From the IMG/VR virus record IMGVR_UViG_3300030388_000434, positions 1 to 25,273 of that record: a stretch of 25,273 bases of DNA. One strand, 5' to 3'. Shown here piece after piece: positions 6,744 to 15,675 of this stretch; the first letter of the stretch is position 1, and every line of letters begins with the position of its first letter. The notes beneath the pieces are model-generated. The model made no database searches. It was not told the origin of the DNA and saw only the letters and a list, made by a program, of their open reading frames with translations. A program made the translations under genes and the position numbers. Source of the stretch: a virus.

Positions 6744-6883
6744 AGTCAAGAGGATTAGGGGATACAATAGAAAAAATAACTATAGCAACTGGAATCAAAA
6801 AACTAGTGGATAAAATCCCTGGAGATTGCGGTTGCAAAAACAGAAAAGAAATGCTAAATAAGGCGTTTCCATATAAACAGTAA
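6737..6883 (+). CDS. 48-residue conserved phage mini-protein with Cys-Gly-Cys motif
   Basis: This ORF is below usual length cut-offs. It begins at ATG 6737, 7 bases inside the end of the previous gene, and runs to TAA 6881-6883. Its sequence reads G-L-G-D-T-I-E-K-I-T-I-A-T-G-I-K-K-L near the start, then D-C-G-C-K-N-R-K and L-N-K-A-F-P-Y at the end. I recall this pattern (an amphipathic helix, a C-G-C-x-x-R-K segment, then L-N-x-x-x-P-Y) as recurring in many marine and Bacteroidota phages, with no function known to me. Its codon use matches the neighbours and it fills an otherwise empty 155-base gap. The two Cys could bind metal. Confidence 0.65.
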   Translation: MLKSRGLGDTIEKITIATGIKKLVDKIPGDCGCKNRKEMLNKAFPYKQ

Positions 6884-6898
6884 TTAAATTAAATCATT

Positions 6899-7171
6899 AT
6901 GAGTAAAGTAAAAACATTAGACGTGGATCACAAAGAAGTAAAATCAATTTCTGAAAAAGAATTAGCATTGTTGCAGGAAACTGTAAGCAAGCAAAACAAA
7001 ATTCAAATGCAAATCGGTGGATTAGAAGGCCACAAAGCTACTATGCTTGATCAATTAAAAGTAATAGTTTCGGATTTAACAGAAATACAAAAAGGACTAG
7101 AAGAGGTCTATGGAGCCGTTAACATCGATCTAACTTCAGGAGAAATTAGCGATGCCCCAGCAAGTAATTAG
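6899..7171 (+). CDS. Small helical coiled-coil protein
   Basis: A 90-residue, mostly helical protein with no recognised catalytic motif. The Glu/Lys/Gln-rich region from about residue 15 to 70 (S-E-K-E-L-A-L-L-Q-E, later L-T-E-I-Q-K-G-L-E-E) has spaced hydrophobic residues suggesting a coiled coil, and the C-terminus is acidic (L-T-S-G-E-I-S-D). Small helical proteins of this kind just upstream of packaging genes are common in marine phages. The next gene overlaps its 3' end by 20 bases. Function is unknown. Confidence 0.6.
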   Translation: MSKVKTLDVDHKEVKSISEKELALLQETVSKQNKIQMQIGGLEGHKATMLDQLKVIVSDLTEIQKGLEEVYGAVNIDLTSGEISDAPASN

Positions 7172-7376
7172 AAAGCTTAGCATTGGGAAAGACTATAAGA
7201 ATGACGCTATGCACTATGCTGTTGGACAGGAAGTGTATGGCGGTCATACTATAGCCAATATTGTAGAGGAAGAAGAAAAGTACTCTATCTACATTACTAA
7301 AAAAGACATGATTATGCCTTGGAAAGATTTCAACAAGAACATGTCAATATCCGTAGAGTATGATCTTTCATGGTAA
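7152..7376 (+). CDS. Conserved 74-residue phage protein
   Basis: It starts at ATG 7152, overlapping the previous gene by 20 bases in another frame, and ends at TAA 7374-7376, directly against the next ATG. Visible pattern: S-I-G-K-D-Y-K-N-D-A-M-H-Y-A-V-G-Q-E-V, then I-V-E-E-E-E-K-Y-S-I-Y-I and a W-K-D-F segment. I recall similar small proteins in marine phages but know no function. Beta-strand-like alternation in the second half suggests a small beta fold. There are no membrane or signal segments. Confidence 0.6.
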   Translation: MPQQVIRKLSIGKDYKNDAMHYAVGQEVYGGHTIANIVEEEEKYSIYITKKDMIMPWKDFNKNMSISVEYDLSW

Positions 7377-7970
7377 ATGCACAGCGTATTTAATTATTTA
7401 GTTGAACCGAAGGGTAGTAGGACAACTGGGAAAAAAGAAATAGACGGACAAGAGTTATTATTAAATACTGACTTACAAAATCACGAGTACACTAATAGAC
7501 AAGGTGTAGTGTTAAGTTTACCATTAGTTAATAAATACAGAGAAATAAAGCAAGGTGACGAAGTTATTGTTCATCACAATATATTTAGACGTTTTAGAGA
7601 CATAAAAGGTAAAGAAAAAAATAGTAAGAACTATTTAAGTGAAGATGTGTATTTGGTTCAGCCTGATCAAGTATATGCTTATAAAAGAAATAATGAATGG
7701 AAAGCTTTAGAAGGTTTTGTATTTGTTATGCCAATTAAAGAAACAAAATTGTTTTCTGTAGATTTTGAAAGACCACTAATAGGTATTGTTAAATACTCAA
7801 ATGGTGAATTTAAAAAGAATCAACTTATTGGTTTCAGGCCAAATTCAGAATATGAATTTATAATAGACGGGCAAAGGTTATACCGAGTTCCCACCAATTC
7901 AATTACAATCAAATATGAATATCAAGGAAACGAAGAAGAGTATAATCCAGGCTGGGCACAAAGCAGTTGA
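7377..7970 (+). CDS. Putative two-domain GroES-like (Cpn10-fold) protein
   Basis: This 197-residue protein reads as two copies of the GroES pattern. Copy A (about 8-103) has G-V-V-L-S-L-P, then I-K-Q-G-D-E-V-I-V-H-H, a linker, and D-V-Y-L-V-Q-P-D-Q-V-Y-A-Y at its end. Copy B (about 111-181) has I-G-I-V-K-Y-S, then F-K-K-N-Q-L-I-G-F and L-Y-R-V-P-T-N-S-I-T-I-K-Y. Each matches the order G-x-V, G-D-x-V, and closing strand seen in GroES and in the protein at 3324. Neither copy has an evident G-G-(hydrophobic) mobile loop, so GroEL docking is uncertain. It could be a second co-chaperonin, a fold-only virion protein, or a scaffold for capsid assembly. The fold is a by-eye call. Confidence 0.5.
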   Translation: MHSVFNYLVEPKGSRTTGKKEIDGQELLLNTDLQNHEYTNRQGVVLSLPLVNKYREIKQGDEVIVHHNIFRRFRDIKGKEKNSKNYLSEDVYLVQPDQVYAYKRNNEWKALEGFVFVMPIKETKLFSVDFERPLIGIVKYSNGEFKKNQLIGFRPNSEYEFIIDGQRLYRVPTNSITIKYEYQGNEEEYNPGWAQSS

Positions 7971-8190
7971 AGAACTTATTAAGGTCGCTAAAGAAGCTAT
8001 TGTGGATTCAGACGATGATATTTCGGCTGATAGACTTAAGAATGCTGCTGCTACCAAAAAGCTAGCAATTTTTGATGCTTTTGAAATACTTAACCGCATT
8101 GAGGAAGAAGAAAGAATATTAGATAATAAACCTAAGAAAGAAATTGAAACAACTTCTTTTGGCGGGTTTGCTGAAAACAGATCCAAGTAA
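7915..8190 (+). CDS. Putative terminase small subunit
   Basis: A 91-residue, charged, mostly helical protein lying directly upstream of the large terminase, with its stop overlapping the terminase ATG (T-A-A-T-G). Helical segments are I-I-Q-A-G-H-K-A-V-E-E-L (about 10-21) and A-A-A-T-K-K-L-A-I-F-D-A-F-E-I-L (about 44-59), typical of small terminase subunits, which bind DNA and start packaging. The 5' end overlaps the preceding gene by 56 bases in a different frame. A later start would cut away the first helix, so ATG 7915 is preferred. The call rests mainly on position and size; no characteristic motif is visible. Confidence 0.45.
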   Translation: MNIKETKKSIIQAGHKAVEELIKVAKEAIVDSDDDISADRLKNAAATKKLAIFDAFEILNRIEEEERILDNKPKKEIETTSFGGFAENRSK

Positions 8191-10400
8191 TGTACGATCA
8201 AACTCTATACTCAGTTATAGAACCTATAAAGCGTACTACTATTGCTAGGATGAATAAAGGTAAAAAATGGGAATATGGTTATAACAAAGAGCATGATGTT
8301 GTTGTTATAAGTAAAACCGGTCAGATTGGTGATATATATAAGATACAAAATCTTAATATAGCCTTACCAAAAGCACCTGGAAAAATAAGTACAATTAACG
8401 ATAAATGGACTCCGGAAGAATATCCAAAACAATTAAAAGGTATTAAAAGTATCTTTGATTGGAGGGATTATCCAGAGGGATTTAAAAACACTTGGGGTAA
8501 CTATATTGATGAAAACTTTAACAAAAGAGAAAACGGTTACTGGTTCAATAATCAGGGCATGGATACTTACATTACTGGTACTCACTTTATGTACTTGCAG
8601 TGGTCCAAGATTGATGTTGGGAAACCAGATTTTAGAGAATCAAATAGATTATTCTATATATTCTGGGAAGCTTGCAAAGCAGATAGAAGATGCTACGGTA
8701 TGTGCTATCTTAAAAACAGACGTTCAGGATTCTCATTTATGGCTTCAGGAGAAACGGTTAATATGGCCACTATATCAAGTGACTCAAGATTTGGTATATT
8801 ATCCAAGTCTGGTTCTGATGCAAAAAAAATGTTTACCGATAAAGTTGTACCCATCAGTGTTAACTTCCCATTCTTCTTTAAACCTATACAAGACGGTATG
8901 GACAGGCCAAAAACAGAACTTGCCTACCGAGTACCCGCTTCTAAATTTACACGTAGAAGACTTGATAGTAACAAAGCCACAGAAACACTTGCTGGCTTGG
9001 ACACAACAATCGATTGGAAAAACACAGGTGACAATGCCTATGATGGTGAAAAATTAAAACTTCTTGTTCATGATGAGAGTGGAAAATGGGAAAGACCAAA
9101 TAACATTCTTAACAATTGGAGAGTTACAAAAACAACATTAAGGTTAGGGTCTAGGATTATTGGAAAGTGTATGATGGGATCAACATCAAATGCTTTAGAC
9201 AAAGGAGGAGACAATTTTAAAAAACTATATAATAGTTCAGATGTTACAAAAAGAAACGCCAACGGACAGACTCGTTCAGGACTCTATTCTTTGTTCATTC
9301 CTATGGAATGGAACTACGAAGGATTCATTGATTCTTATGGGCTACCTGTCTTCAATAAACCAAATGAGGGCACTACAGGTCCTCAAGGCGACGAAATAGA
9401 TGTAGGTGTAATAGAACATTGGAATAATGAAGTTGATGGCTTAAAGGGTGATCAAGATGCTTTAAACGAATTTTACAGACAATTTCCAAGAACTGAAGAG
9501 CATGCGTTTAGGGATGAAACAAAAAATAGTATATTTAACTTAGCAAAAATATACGAACAAATAGATTATAACGAAGACTTAGGTAATAGTAACGTTTTAA
9601 CAAGAGGTAGTTTTCAATGGGAAAAAGGAATTAAAGACTCTAAAGTAGAGTTTAGTCCAAATCCCAATGGAAGGTTTCTAATAAGCTGGACACCTAATTA
9701 TAATATACAGAATAGACAAGTAATAAAAGGAGGCGTTAGATGGCCCGGTAATGAGCATATGGGTGCTTTTGGTTGTGATAGTTATGATATATCAGGAACA
9801 ACAGACGGAAGAGGATCCAAGGGAGCTTTGCATGGGTTAACTAAATTCAGTATGGAAGACGCGCCGCCTAGCACATTTTTTTTAGAATATGTTGCAAGAC
9901 CACAGACAGCAGAAATGTTTTTTGAAGACGTACTTATGGCTTGTGTGTTTTACGGAATGCCTTTATTATGTGAAAACAATAAGCCTAGACTTTTATATTA
10001 TTTTAAAAGAAGAGGGTATAGGGGTTATTCAATGAATAGGCCTGATAAATTGTGGAATAAATTATCTGTTACAGAAAGAGAAATCGGTGGTATACCTAAC
10101 TCAAGTGAAGATATAAAGCAAGCTCACGCTGCTGCAATTGAAATGTATATAGATAAACACGTAGGCTTATCACCTGAAGGCGAATATGGAACCATGTATT
10201 TTAATGAAACATTAAGCGACTGGTCCAAGTTCGATATAAACAATAGAACGAAATTTGATGCAGCAATTAGCTCGGGATTAGCTATCATGGCCTGTCATAA
10301 AGATTTATATAGACCATCAAACAAAATGCAAAGAGCACCAGTTAGTTTAAGATTTGCGAAATACCAAATCGAAGGATCAAGTTCAAAAATAATAAAATAG
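8190..10400 (+). CDS. terL: Terminase large subunit (packaging ATPase and nuclease)
   Basis: 736 residues, at the upper size range for large terminases but consistent with crAss-like and marine phage forms. Walker-A-like region: Y-L-K-N-R-R-S-G-F-S at about 173-182. Walker B: K-L-L-V-H-D-E-S with D295 and E296. Nuclease domain: G-C-D-S-Y-D with D530 as first acidic ligand, then G-S-K-G-A. The acidic residue of K-F-D-A-A near the C-terminus is D690. It drives DNA into the procapsid via the portal encoded next (a 4-base gap). The Walker A departs from the usual G-x-x-x-x-G-K-[TS], so the ATPase role rests on context and Walker B. Identity is confident. Confidence 0.9.
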   Translation: MYDQTLYSVIEPIKRTTIARMNKGKKWEYGYNKEHDVVVISKTGQIGDIYKIQNLNIALPKAPGKISTINDKWTPEEYPKQLKGIKSIFDWRDYPEGFKNTWGNYIDENFNKRENGYWFNNQGMDTYITGTHFMYLQWSKIDVGKPDFRESNRLFYIFWEACKADRRCYGMCYLKNRRSGFSFMASGETVNMATISSDSRFGILSKSGSDAKKMFTDKVVPISVNFPFFFKPIQDGMDRPKTELAYRVPASKFTRRRLDSNKATETLAGLDTTIDWKNTGDNAYDGEKLKLLVHDESGKWERPNNILNNWRVTKTTLRLGSRIIGKCMMGSTSNALDKGGDNFKKLYNSSDVTKRNANGQTRSGLYSLFIPMEWNYEGFIDSYGLPVFNKPNEGTTGPQGDEIDVGVIEHWNNEVDGLKGDQDALNEFYRQFPRTEEHAFRDETKNSIFNLAKIYEQIDYNEDLGNSNVLTRGSFQWEKGIKDSKVEFSPNPNGRFLISWTPNYNIQNRQVIKGGVRWPGNEHMGAFGCDSYDISGTTDGRGSKGALHGLTKFSMEDAPPSTFFLEYVARPQTAEMFFEDVLMACVFYGMPLLCENNKPRLLYYFKRRGYRGYSMNRPDKLWNKLSVTEREIGGIPNSSEDIKQAHAAAIEMYIDKHVGLSPEGEYGTMYFNETLSDWSKFDINNRTKFDAAISSGLAIMACHKDLYRPSNKMQRAPVSLRFAKYQIEGSSSKIIK

Positions 10401-10404
10401 TAAT

Positions 10405-12831
10405 ATGAGCGGAGTAGTAAATAGTTTTTTTCCAAGTCAAGTTGCGAGTGATGCAGAGAAAATGTCACGAGACTACGGGCTTCAGGTTGGACGAGCAATT
10501 CAAAACGAATGGTTCTCAAACAATTCTGGTGTAACTAGATTTAGAAGTAATCAAAACACATTCCATAGCTTAAGGCTATACGCGAGAGGTGAACAGCCGA
10601 TCCAAAAATATAAAGATGAAATGTCTATTAACGGTGATTTGTCTTATCTTAATTTAGATTGGAAACCTGTTCCTATACTTTCAAAGTTTGTAGATATAGT
10701 GGTTAATGGAATTGCTGATAGGTCTTTTGATTTAACAGCATATTCTCAGGATCCGTACGGAGTTAGTAAAAGAACTAAGTACATGGAATCTATTATTAGA
10801 GACATGCAAACGGAAGAGCTTAATAACTTTGCTCAAGAGCAATTTGGTATTAATTTATTTGAAAACAATCCAGATAAATTACCAGACTCCCAGGAAGAAT
10901 TAGACATACACATGCAACTTAGCTATAAGCAAGGTATTGAAATTGCGGAAGAAGAAGCAATCAACACTATGTTTGCAGAAAACAAATATGATTTAACTAA
11001 AAAAAGATATTATTACGATATTACTACATTAGGAATTGGTTGTGTTAAAAATAATTTTACAGAATCAGAAGGCGTTACTGTTGAATATGTAGATCCAGCT
11101 TATTTAATTTACTCTTACACAGAGGACCCTTATTTTCAAGATATATATTATGCAGGGGAAGTTAAATTCGTTCCTTTAAACGAGCTTAAAAAGCAGTTTC
11201 CAGACCTAACTGAAGCACAGATGGAGCGCGTTCAGCAGCAAGGTTCTCAAAATTATGGTGTTTGGAATAACAATGTACAAAATTCAAACAACAATAGGGA
11301 TTCTAATATAATACAAGTGCTTTACTTTAATTATAAAACCTACATGAACGAGGTGTATAAAGTTAAAGAAACAGCAACAGGAGCTACGAAAATTATAGCA
11401 AGAGACGATCAATTTGATCCTCCTATAGAAATGTATGAGGAGCAATTTGGTAAAATGTCAAGATCTTTAGAAGTGTTATATGAAGGAGTAATGATTCTCG
11501 GTACAGACATAGTCCTTAAGTGGGAAATGGCTAAGAATATGATGCGTCCTAAAAGTGATGCTACTAAAGTTAAAATGAATTACGCTATTACAGCTCCAAG
11601 AATGTATCAAGGAAGAATTGAATCAATAGTAAGTCGTTGTACTGCTTTTGCTGATATGATTCAATTAACGCATTTGAAGCTACAACAAGTATTACAAAGA
11701 ATGATACCTGATGGTGTTTATCTAGATGCTGATGGTATAAACGAAGTTGATCTTGGTAACGGTACAAATTACAATCCGCAAGAAGCATTAAATATGTTTT
11801 TTCAAACAGGTTCTATTATAGGTAGATCTTTTACTCAAGAGGGTGATATGAATCCTGGTAAAGTGCCTATACAAGAAGTACAAACCGGAAGTGGTGGGCA
11901 GAAATTGCAAACATTAATAAGCACTTACAATTATTATCTACAAATGATAAGAGATGTGACAGGGCTTAATGAAGCAAGAGACGGAAGTACTCCGGATGCA
12001 AGAGCACTAGTAGGTGTTCAAAAGCTAGCGGCTGCTAATTCAAATACAGCAACAAGACACATATTAGACGCTGGTTTGTTTTTAACTAAAGAAACTGCTG
12101 AATGTTTATCATTAAGGATATCAGATATATTAGAATATCATCCTGCTAAAGAATCTTTTATACAAAAAATAGGAGGATTCAATGTAGCAACATTAGGGGA
12201 AATGAAAGATCTTTATATGCATGACTTTGGTATATTCTTAGAATTAACTCCAGATGATGAGCAAAAACAATTACTTGAAAATAATGTTCAAGCAGCATTA
12301 GCAGGAGGTCTTATAGATCTTTCAGATGCTATAGATATACGTGAAGTTAAAAATCTTAAGTTAGCTAATCAATTGCTAAAAGTAAGACAAAAGAAACGCC
12401 AAGAAAGATTACAACAAGAACAACAAGCAAATATACAAGCACAAGCCCAGGCTAATGCTCAAGCGCAGCAAGTAGCTGCTCAAGCAGAGGTACAAAAAGA
12501 TCAAGCGTTATTTCAAACTAAATCTCAATTAGAACAATTAAAAGGTCAAATAGAACAACAAAGAATACAAGTTGAAGTCGTTGCTAAGAAAGAATTAATG
12601 GAATTAGAGTTTAGCTACAACATGAGATTAAAAGGAATAGAAGTTGATAATGCAAGGGCTAAAGAAAAAGAAATAGAAGATCGTAAAGACGAACGAACAA
12701 GAATACAAGGAACTCAACAAAGTGAAATGATTTCCCAAAGAAAAAATGATTCACCACCAACAAACTTCGAATCTGGAGGAAATGATACAATGGGTGGAGG
12801 ATTTGGCTTAGGAGCGTTTGATCCTAGGTAA
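10405..12831 (+). CDS. Portal protein
   Basis: 808 residues, starting 4 bases after terL. Its position (terminase, then this, scaffold, major capsid) and length fit the portal of podovirus-like and crAss-like phages, which forms the dodecameric ring at the packaging vertex. The N-terminal 600 residues are a mixed alpha/beta body. From about residue 660 to 775 it turns into a Gln-, Glu- and Ala-rich long helix with many charged residues, consistent with the portal barrel or a coiled coil. The end is a Gly-rich, probably disordered tail (G-G-G-F-G). No single signature residue is visible; the assignment is from order, size and composition. Confidence 0.75.
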   Translation: MSGVVNSFFPSQVASDAEKMSRDYGLQVGRAIQNEWFSNNSGVTRFRSNQNTFHSLRLYARGEQPIQKYKDEMSINGDLSYLNLDWKPVPILSKFVDIVVNGIADRSFDLTAYSQDPYGVSKRTKYMESIIRDMQTEELNNFAQEQFGINLFENNPDKLPDSQEELDIHMQLSYKQGIEIAEEEAINTMFAENKYDLTKKRYYYDITTLGIGCVKNNFTESEGVTVEYVDPAYLIYSYTEDPYFQDIYYAGEVKFVPLNELKKQFPDLTEAQMERVQQQGSQNYGVWNNNVQNSNNNRDSNIIQVLYFNYKTYMNEVYKVKETATGATKIIARDDQFDPPIEMYEEQFGKMSRSLEVLYEGVMILGTDIVLKWEMAKNMMRPKSDATKVKMNYAITAPRMYQGRIESIVSRCTAFADMIQLTHLKLQQVLQRMIPDGVYLDADGINEVDLGNGTNYNPQEALNMFFQTGSIIGRSFTQEGDMNPGKVPIQEVQTGSGGQKLQTLISTYNYYLQMIRDVTGLNEARDGSTPDARALVGVQKLAAANSNTATRHILDAGLFLTKETAECLSLRISDILEYHPAKESFIQKIGGFNVATLGEMKDLYMHDFGIFLELTPDDEQKQLLENNVQAALAGGLIDLSDAIDIREVKNLKLANQLLKVRQKKRQERLQQEQQANIQAQAQANAQAQQVAAQAEVQKDQALFQTKSQLEQLKGQIEQQRIQVEVVAKKELMELEFSYNMRLKGIEVDNARAKEKEIEDRKDERTRIQGTQQSEMISQRKNDSPPTNFESGGNDTMGGGFGLGAFDPR

Positions 12832-12863
12832 TAATAGTAATAACAATCATATAATATTTTATC

Positions 12864-14087
12864 ATGTCAGAATTAAAAAAAGAAGGGGACTTTAAGATTA
12901 AAGCACCTGAAACAAAAACAGCGGAAGTAGAAACTCCAGTTGAAACAGTAAGTCCTGATACAGGCGTTTCAATTAGCGATGAGGGAAACATTAAGTTAGA
13001 CCTTGCTCAATTAAATAAACCGCAAGAAAATGCCGATACAGAGCAAAAAGCAGCAGACGTGGTTGCAGATCAACCAACCGAACCTGTACAAGAAGTGGAA
13101 AAAGAAATACCACAACAACCAGAGCCCGTTCAAAATGAGCCAGAGTCTTTTCTTGAAGAAATAACAGACGAAGAAGTTGTAGAAAAAACAGATGTATTAA
13201 CAGAAGAAATTAAAGAAGCTGTTGTCGAAGCTCAAGAAACTGGAACACCTTTACCTGAAAACATTCAGAAAGTTGTAAACTTTATTGATGAAACAGGCGG
13301 TAGCTTAGAAGATTACGTAAAGCTTAATCAAGATTATAGTCAATTAAATGAAACTCAATTATTAAGAGAGTATTATGAAAACACTAAACCTCATTTAGAA
13401 AGAGAGGATATTGATTTTATGATGGAAGACAACTTTGATTTTGACGAAGATGTTGATGATGAAAGAGATGTAAGACGTAAGAAATTAGGAAAAAGAGAAG
13501 AGCTTGCAAAAGCTAAAAATCATTTAGACGGAATGAAGTCTAAATATTACGAAGAAATAAAAGGGGGTTCTAGATTAGCTCCTGAACAAAAAAAAGCGGT
13601 AGACTTTTTCAATCGCTATACAAAAGAAAACGAAGTAGCAACTCAATTAGCTGAGAAGCAAACAAAAACGTTTTTAAATAAAACGGACAACGTTTTCAAT
13701 GATGATTTCAAAGGTTTTGATTATCAAGTTGGAGACAAAAAATACCGTTTTAAAGTTAAAGACGCTCCAGCAGTTAAGGAAACTCAAAGCGACATTAATA
13801 ATTTTATCAAGAAGTTCTTGGATAAAGATAATCAAATGTCAGATGCTAAAGGTTACCACAAAGGAATATTCACAGCTATGAATGCAGACTCTATTGCAAA
13901 TCATTTTTATGAGCAAGGAAAATCCGATGCCATGAAGACAAGCATATCCAAATCTAAAAACGTACAAATGGGAGCGAGAGGCACTCATCAGGAAGTTAAG
14001 ACTAGTAATGGATGGGCAGTGCGTTCAGTCGATTCAGGAGGATCTGATTCAAAATTAAAAATCAAAAGTTTTAAACACATTAAATAA
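12864..14087 (+). CDS. Acidic scaffold-like protein
   Basis: 407 residues lying between portal and major capsid genes, the usual position of a scaffold. The first 130 residues are strongly acidic and low-complexity (repeats of E, P, V, T and Q), probably disordered; the middle (about 150-330) has helical charged blocks, and the C-terminus is basic (K-S-F-K-H-I-K at the very end). Scaffolds often have this acidic-to-basic layout, the basic end binding the capsid protein. The start follows an A/T-rich leader with no Shine-Dalgarno. It could also be a protease-scaffold fusion, but I see no protease motif. Confidence 0.6.
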   Translation: MSELKKEGDFKIKAPETKTAEVETPVETVSPDTGVSISDEGNIKLDLAQLNKPQENADTEQKAADVVADQPTEPVQEVEKEIPQQPEPVQNEPESFLEEITDEEVVEKTDVLTEEIKEAVVEAQETGTPLPENIQKVVNFIDETGGSLEDYVKLNQDYSQLNETQLLREYYENTKPHLEREDIDFMMEDNFDFDEDVDDERDVRRKKLGKREELAKAKNHLDGMKSKYYEEIKGGSRLAPEQKKAVDFFNRYTKENEVATQLAEKQTKTFLNKTDNVFNDDFKGFDYQVGDKKYRFKVKDAPAVKETQSDINNFIKKFLDKDNQMSDAKGYHKGIFTAMNADSIANHFYEQGKSDAMKTSISKSKNVQMGARGTHQEVKTSNGWAVRSVDSGGSDSKLKIKSFKHIK

Positions 14088-14095
14088 CAAAAACA

Positions 14096-15592
14096 ATGGC
14101 AGCACCAGGATTTGCTACAGCCCCAGCTACGCTGGCTAACTTAGCACACTTAACACCAAGACCTGTAAAAGGTTTATTCGGAGACAATTATTTGGCTCTT
14201 GCGGATATGACTTGGACACAACAATTTTTACCCGAAGTTTACGAAAAGGAAATAGAGCGTTATGGAAACAGAACAATCACAGGCTTTTTAAGAATGGTCG
14301 GAGCAGAGATGCCTATGGCATCAGATCAAGTAGTTTGGTCAGAACAAGGAAGATTACATATTGCTTATGATACTTTTACTTCAAATGGAGGAGCTGCGGC
14401 GCCAATTGCAGCAGGAGGTCAAACAATCGGATTACCTTCACCAGGAGCGGATGGAAAAATTCCACTTTTAGGCCCAGGTATGACTTTAGTTATTGCATTA
14501 GGTAATGTAACTAACAAAATTTTTATTAAGTCTTTAGCAGGAGCAGTTGCGGGTGGCGTTCAAACATACAATGTTGAATGTTACGATAATGCGAATAGAA
14601 ACTTAACACTAGCTCTTCAAGGAGCAGTTGCAGGAGCGGCGACAGCATTAAGCGGTTTCGTTTTTGGTTCTGAATATGGTAAAGGATCTGTATTAGCTGG
14701 TAATTCAGTTGACGCATCTTTCACTACTTACAGTAATAAACCAATCATCTTAAGAGACAAGTATGAGGTTAACGGTTCAGACGTTGCTCAAATTGGATGG
14801 GTTGAAGTTACTACTGAAATAGGAACAGGCGGATATTTATGGTACTTAAAATCTGAGCATGAATCAAGAATTAGATTTGAGGATTACTTAGAAATGAGTA
14901 TGGTTGAAGCAGAAAATTCTCAAGCAGTAGCGGGCACAATGGTCGATGCAGCAGGAGCAAATATCGCAGGTATGCAAGGGCTATTTGCATCACTAGAAGA
15001 AAGAGGATTAGTATTTAACGATCCAAACTTTGATAGCGTTGCAGCAGGAGCAACAGGTATTGATCAATTTGATACTATATTACAAGAGCTAGATAAGCAG
15101 GGTGCTATTGAAGAAAACATGATGTTCTTAGACAGATCAACATCGCTTTCAATTGATAACATGTTAGCTGTTCAAAATTCTTACGGAGCAGGAGGTACAT
15201 CTTACGGTGTGTTTGATAACTCTGAAGATATGGCTTTAAATTTAGGATTCTCTGGATTTAGACGTGGAGCTTATGACTTCTACAAAACTGATTGGAAATA
15301 TTTAAATGATTCTACAACTCGTGGACTTATTGACGATATTAAAGGTGTAATCGTTCCAGCAGGAACTTCTACAGTTTACGATCAGCAACTTGGACAAAAT
15401 ATTTCAAGACCTTTCTTACACATCCGTTATAGAGCTTCAGAAGCTGATGACAGACGTTTGAAATCTTGGGTTACTGGTTCAGTTGGTGGAAATTATACAA
15501 GTGACGCCGATGTTATGAATGTTCACTTCTTATCAGAAAGAACACTTTGTACACAAGCAGCGAATAACTTCGTATTATTAAAAGCGACATAG
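14096..15592 (+). CDS. Major capsid protein
   Basis: 498 residues, following the scaffold-like gene after 8 bases and closed by a strong terminator, as expected for the most highly expressed structural gene. Ala/Gly-rich, with no signal peptide. The N-terminal 100 residues contain F-L-P-E-V-Y-E-K-E-I-E-R-Y and a helix-plus-strand body. A beta-rich, Gly/Ala-rich insertion is visible at about 105-210 (G-P-G-M-T-L-V-I, later F-V-F-G-S-E-Y-G-K-G-S), resembling inserted domains on HK97-fold capsids. It probably forms the icosahedral shell. The HK97 fold is inferred from family knowledge, not from a visible motif. Confidence 0.75.
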   Translation: MAAPGFATAPATLANLAHLTPRPVKGLFGDNYLALADMTWTQQFLPEVYEKEIERYGNRTITGFLRMVGAEMPMASDQVVWSEQGRLHIAYDTFTSNGGAAAPIAAGGQTIGLPSPGADGKIPLLGPGMTLVIALGNVTNKIFIKSLAGAVAGGVQTYNVECYDNANRNLTLALQGAVAGAATALSGFVFGSEYGKGSVLAGNSVDASFTTYSNKPIILRDKYEVNGSDVAQIGWVEVTTEIGTGGYLWYLKSEHESRIRFEDYLEMSMVEAENSQAVAGTMVDAAGANIAGMQGLFASLEERGLVFNDPNFDSVAAGATGIDQFDTILQELDKQGAIEENMMFLDRSTSLSIDNMLAVQNSYGAGGTSYGVFDNSEDMALNLGFSGFRRGAYDFYKTDWKYLNDSTTRGLIDDIKGVIVPAGTSTVYDQQLGQNISRPFLHIRYRASEADDRRLKSWVTGSVGGNYTSDADVMNVHFLSERTLCTQAANNFVLLKAT

Positions 15593-15605
15593 TAGTCAAT
15601 TTATT

Positions 15606-15653
15606 GTAATGGTTACCCCTGTATATACTACGGGGGTAGTTATTACTTTTATT
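15606..15653 (+). terminator. Strong rho-independent terminator after the major capsid gene
   Basis: An 18-base left arm (15606-15623) pairs with 15629-15646 around a 5-base loop (15624-15628), with only four G-U wobbles (three in the outer half, one near the loop) and otherwise Watson-Crick pairs. Four T and an A-T-T follow (15647-15653). It lies 14 bases after the capsid stop and 23 before the next ATG. Confidence 0.85.
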
Positions 15654-15675
15654 AACATTTATATTATATTATATC

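Noticed and set aside
8455-9057. 200-residue + strand ORF inside terL
   Set aside because: It lies wholly within the terminase gene in another frame, with an unremarkable leader and no conserved pattern.
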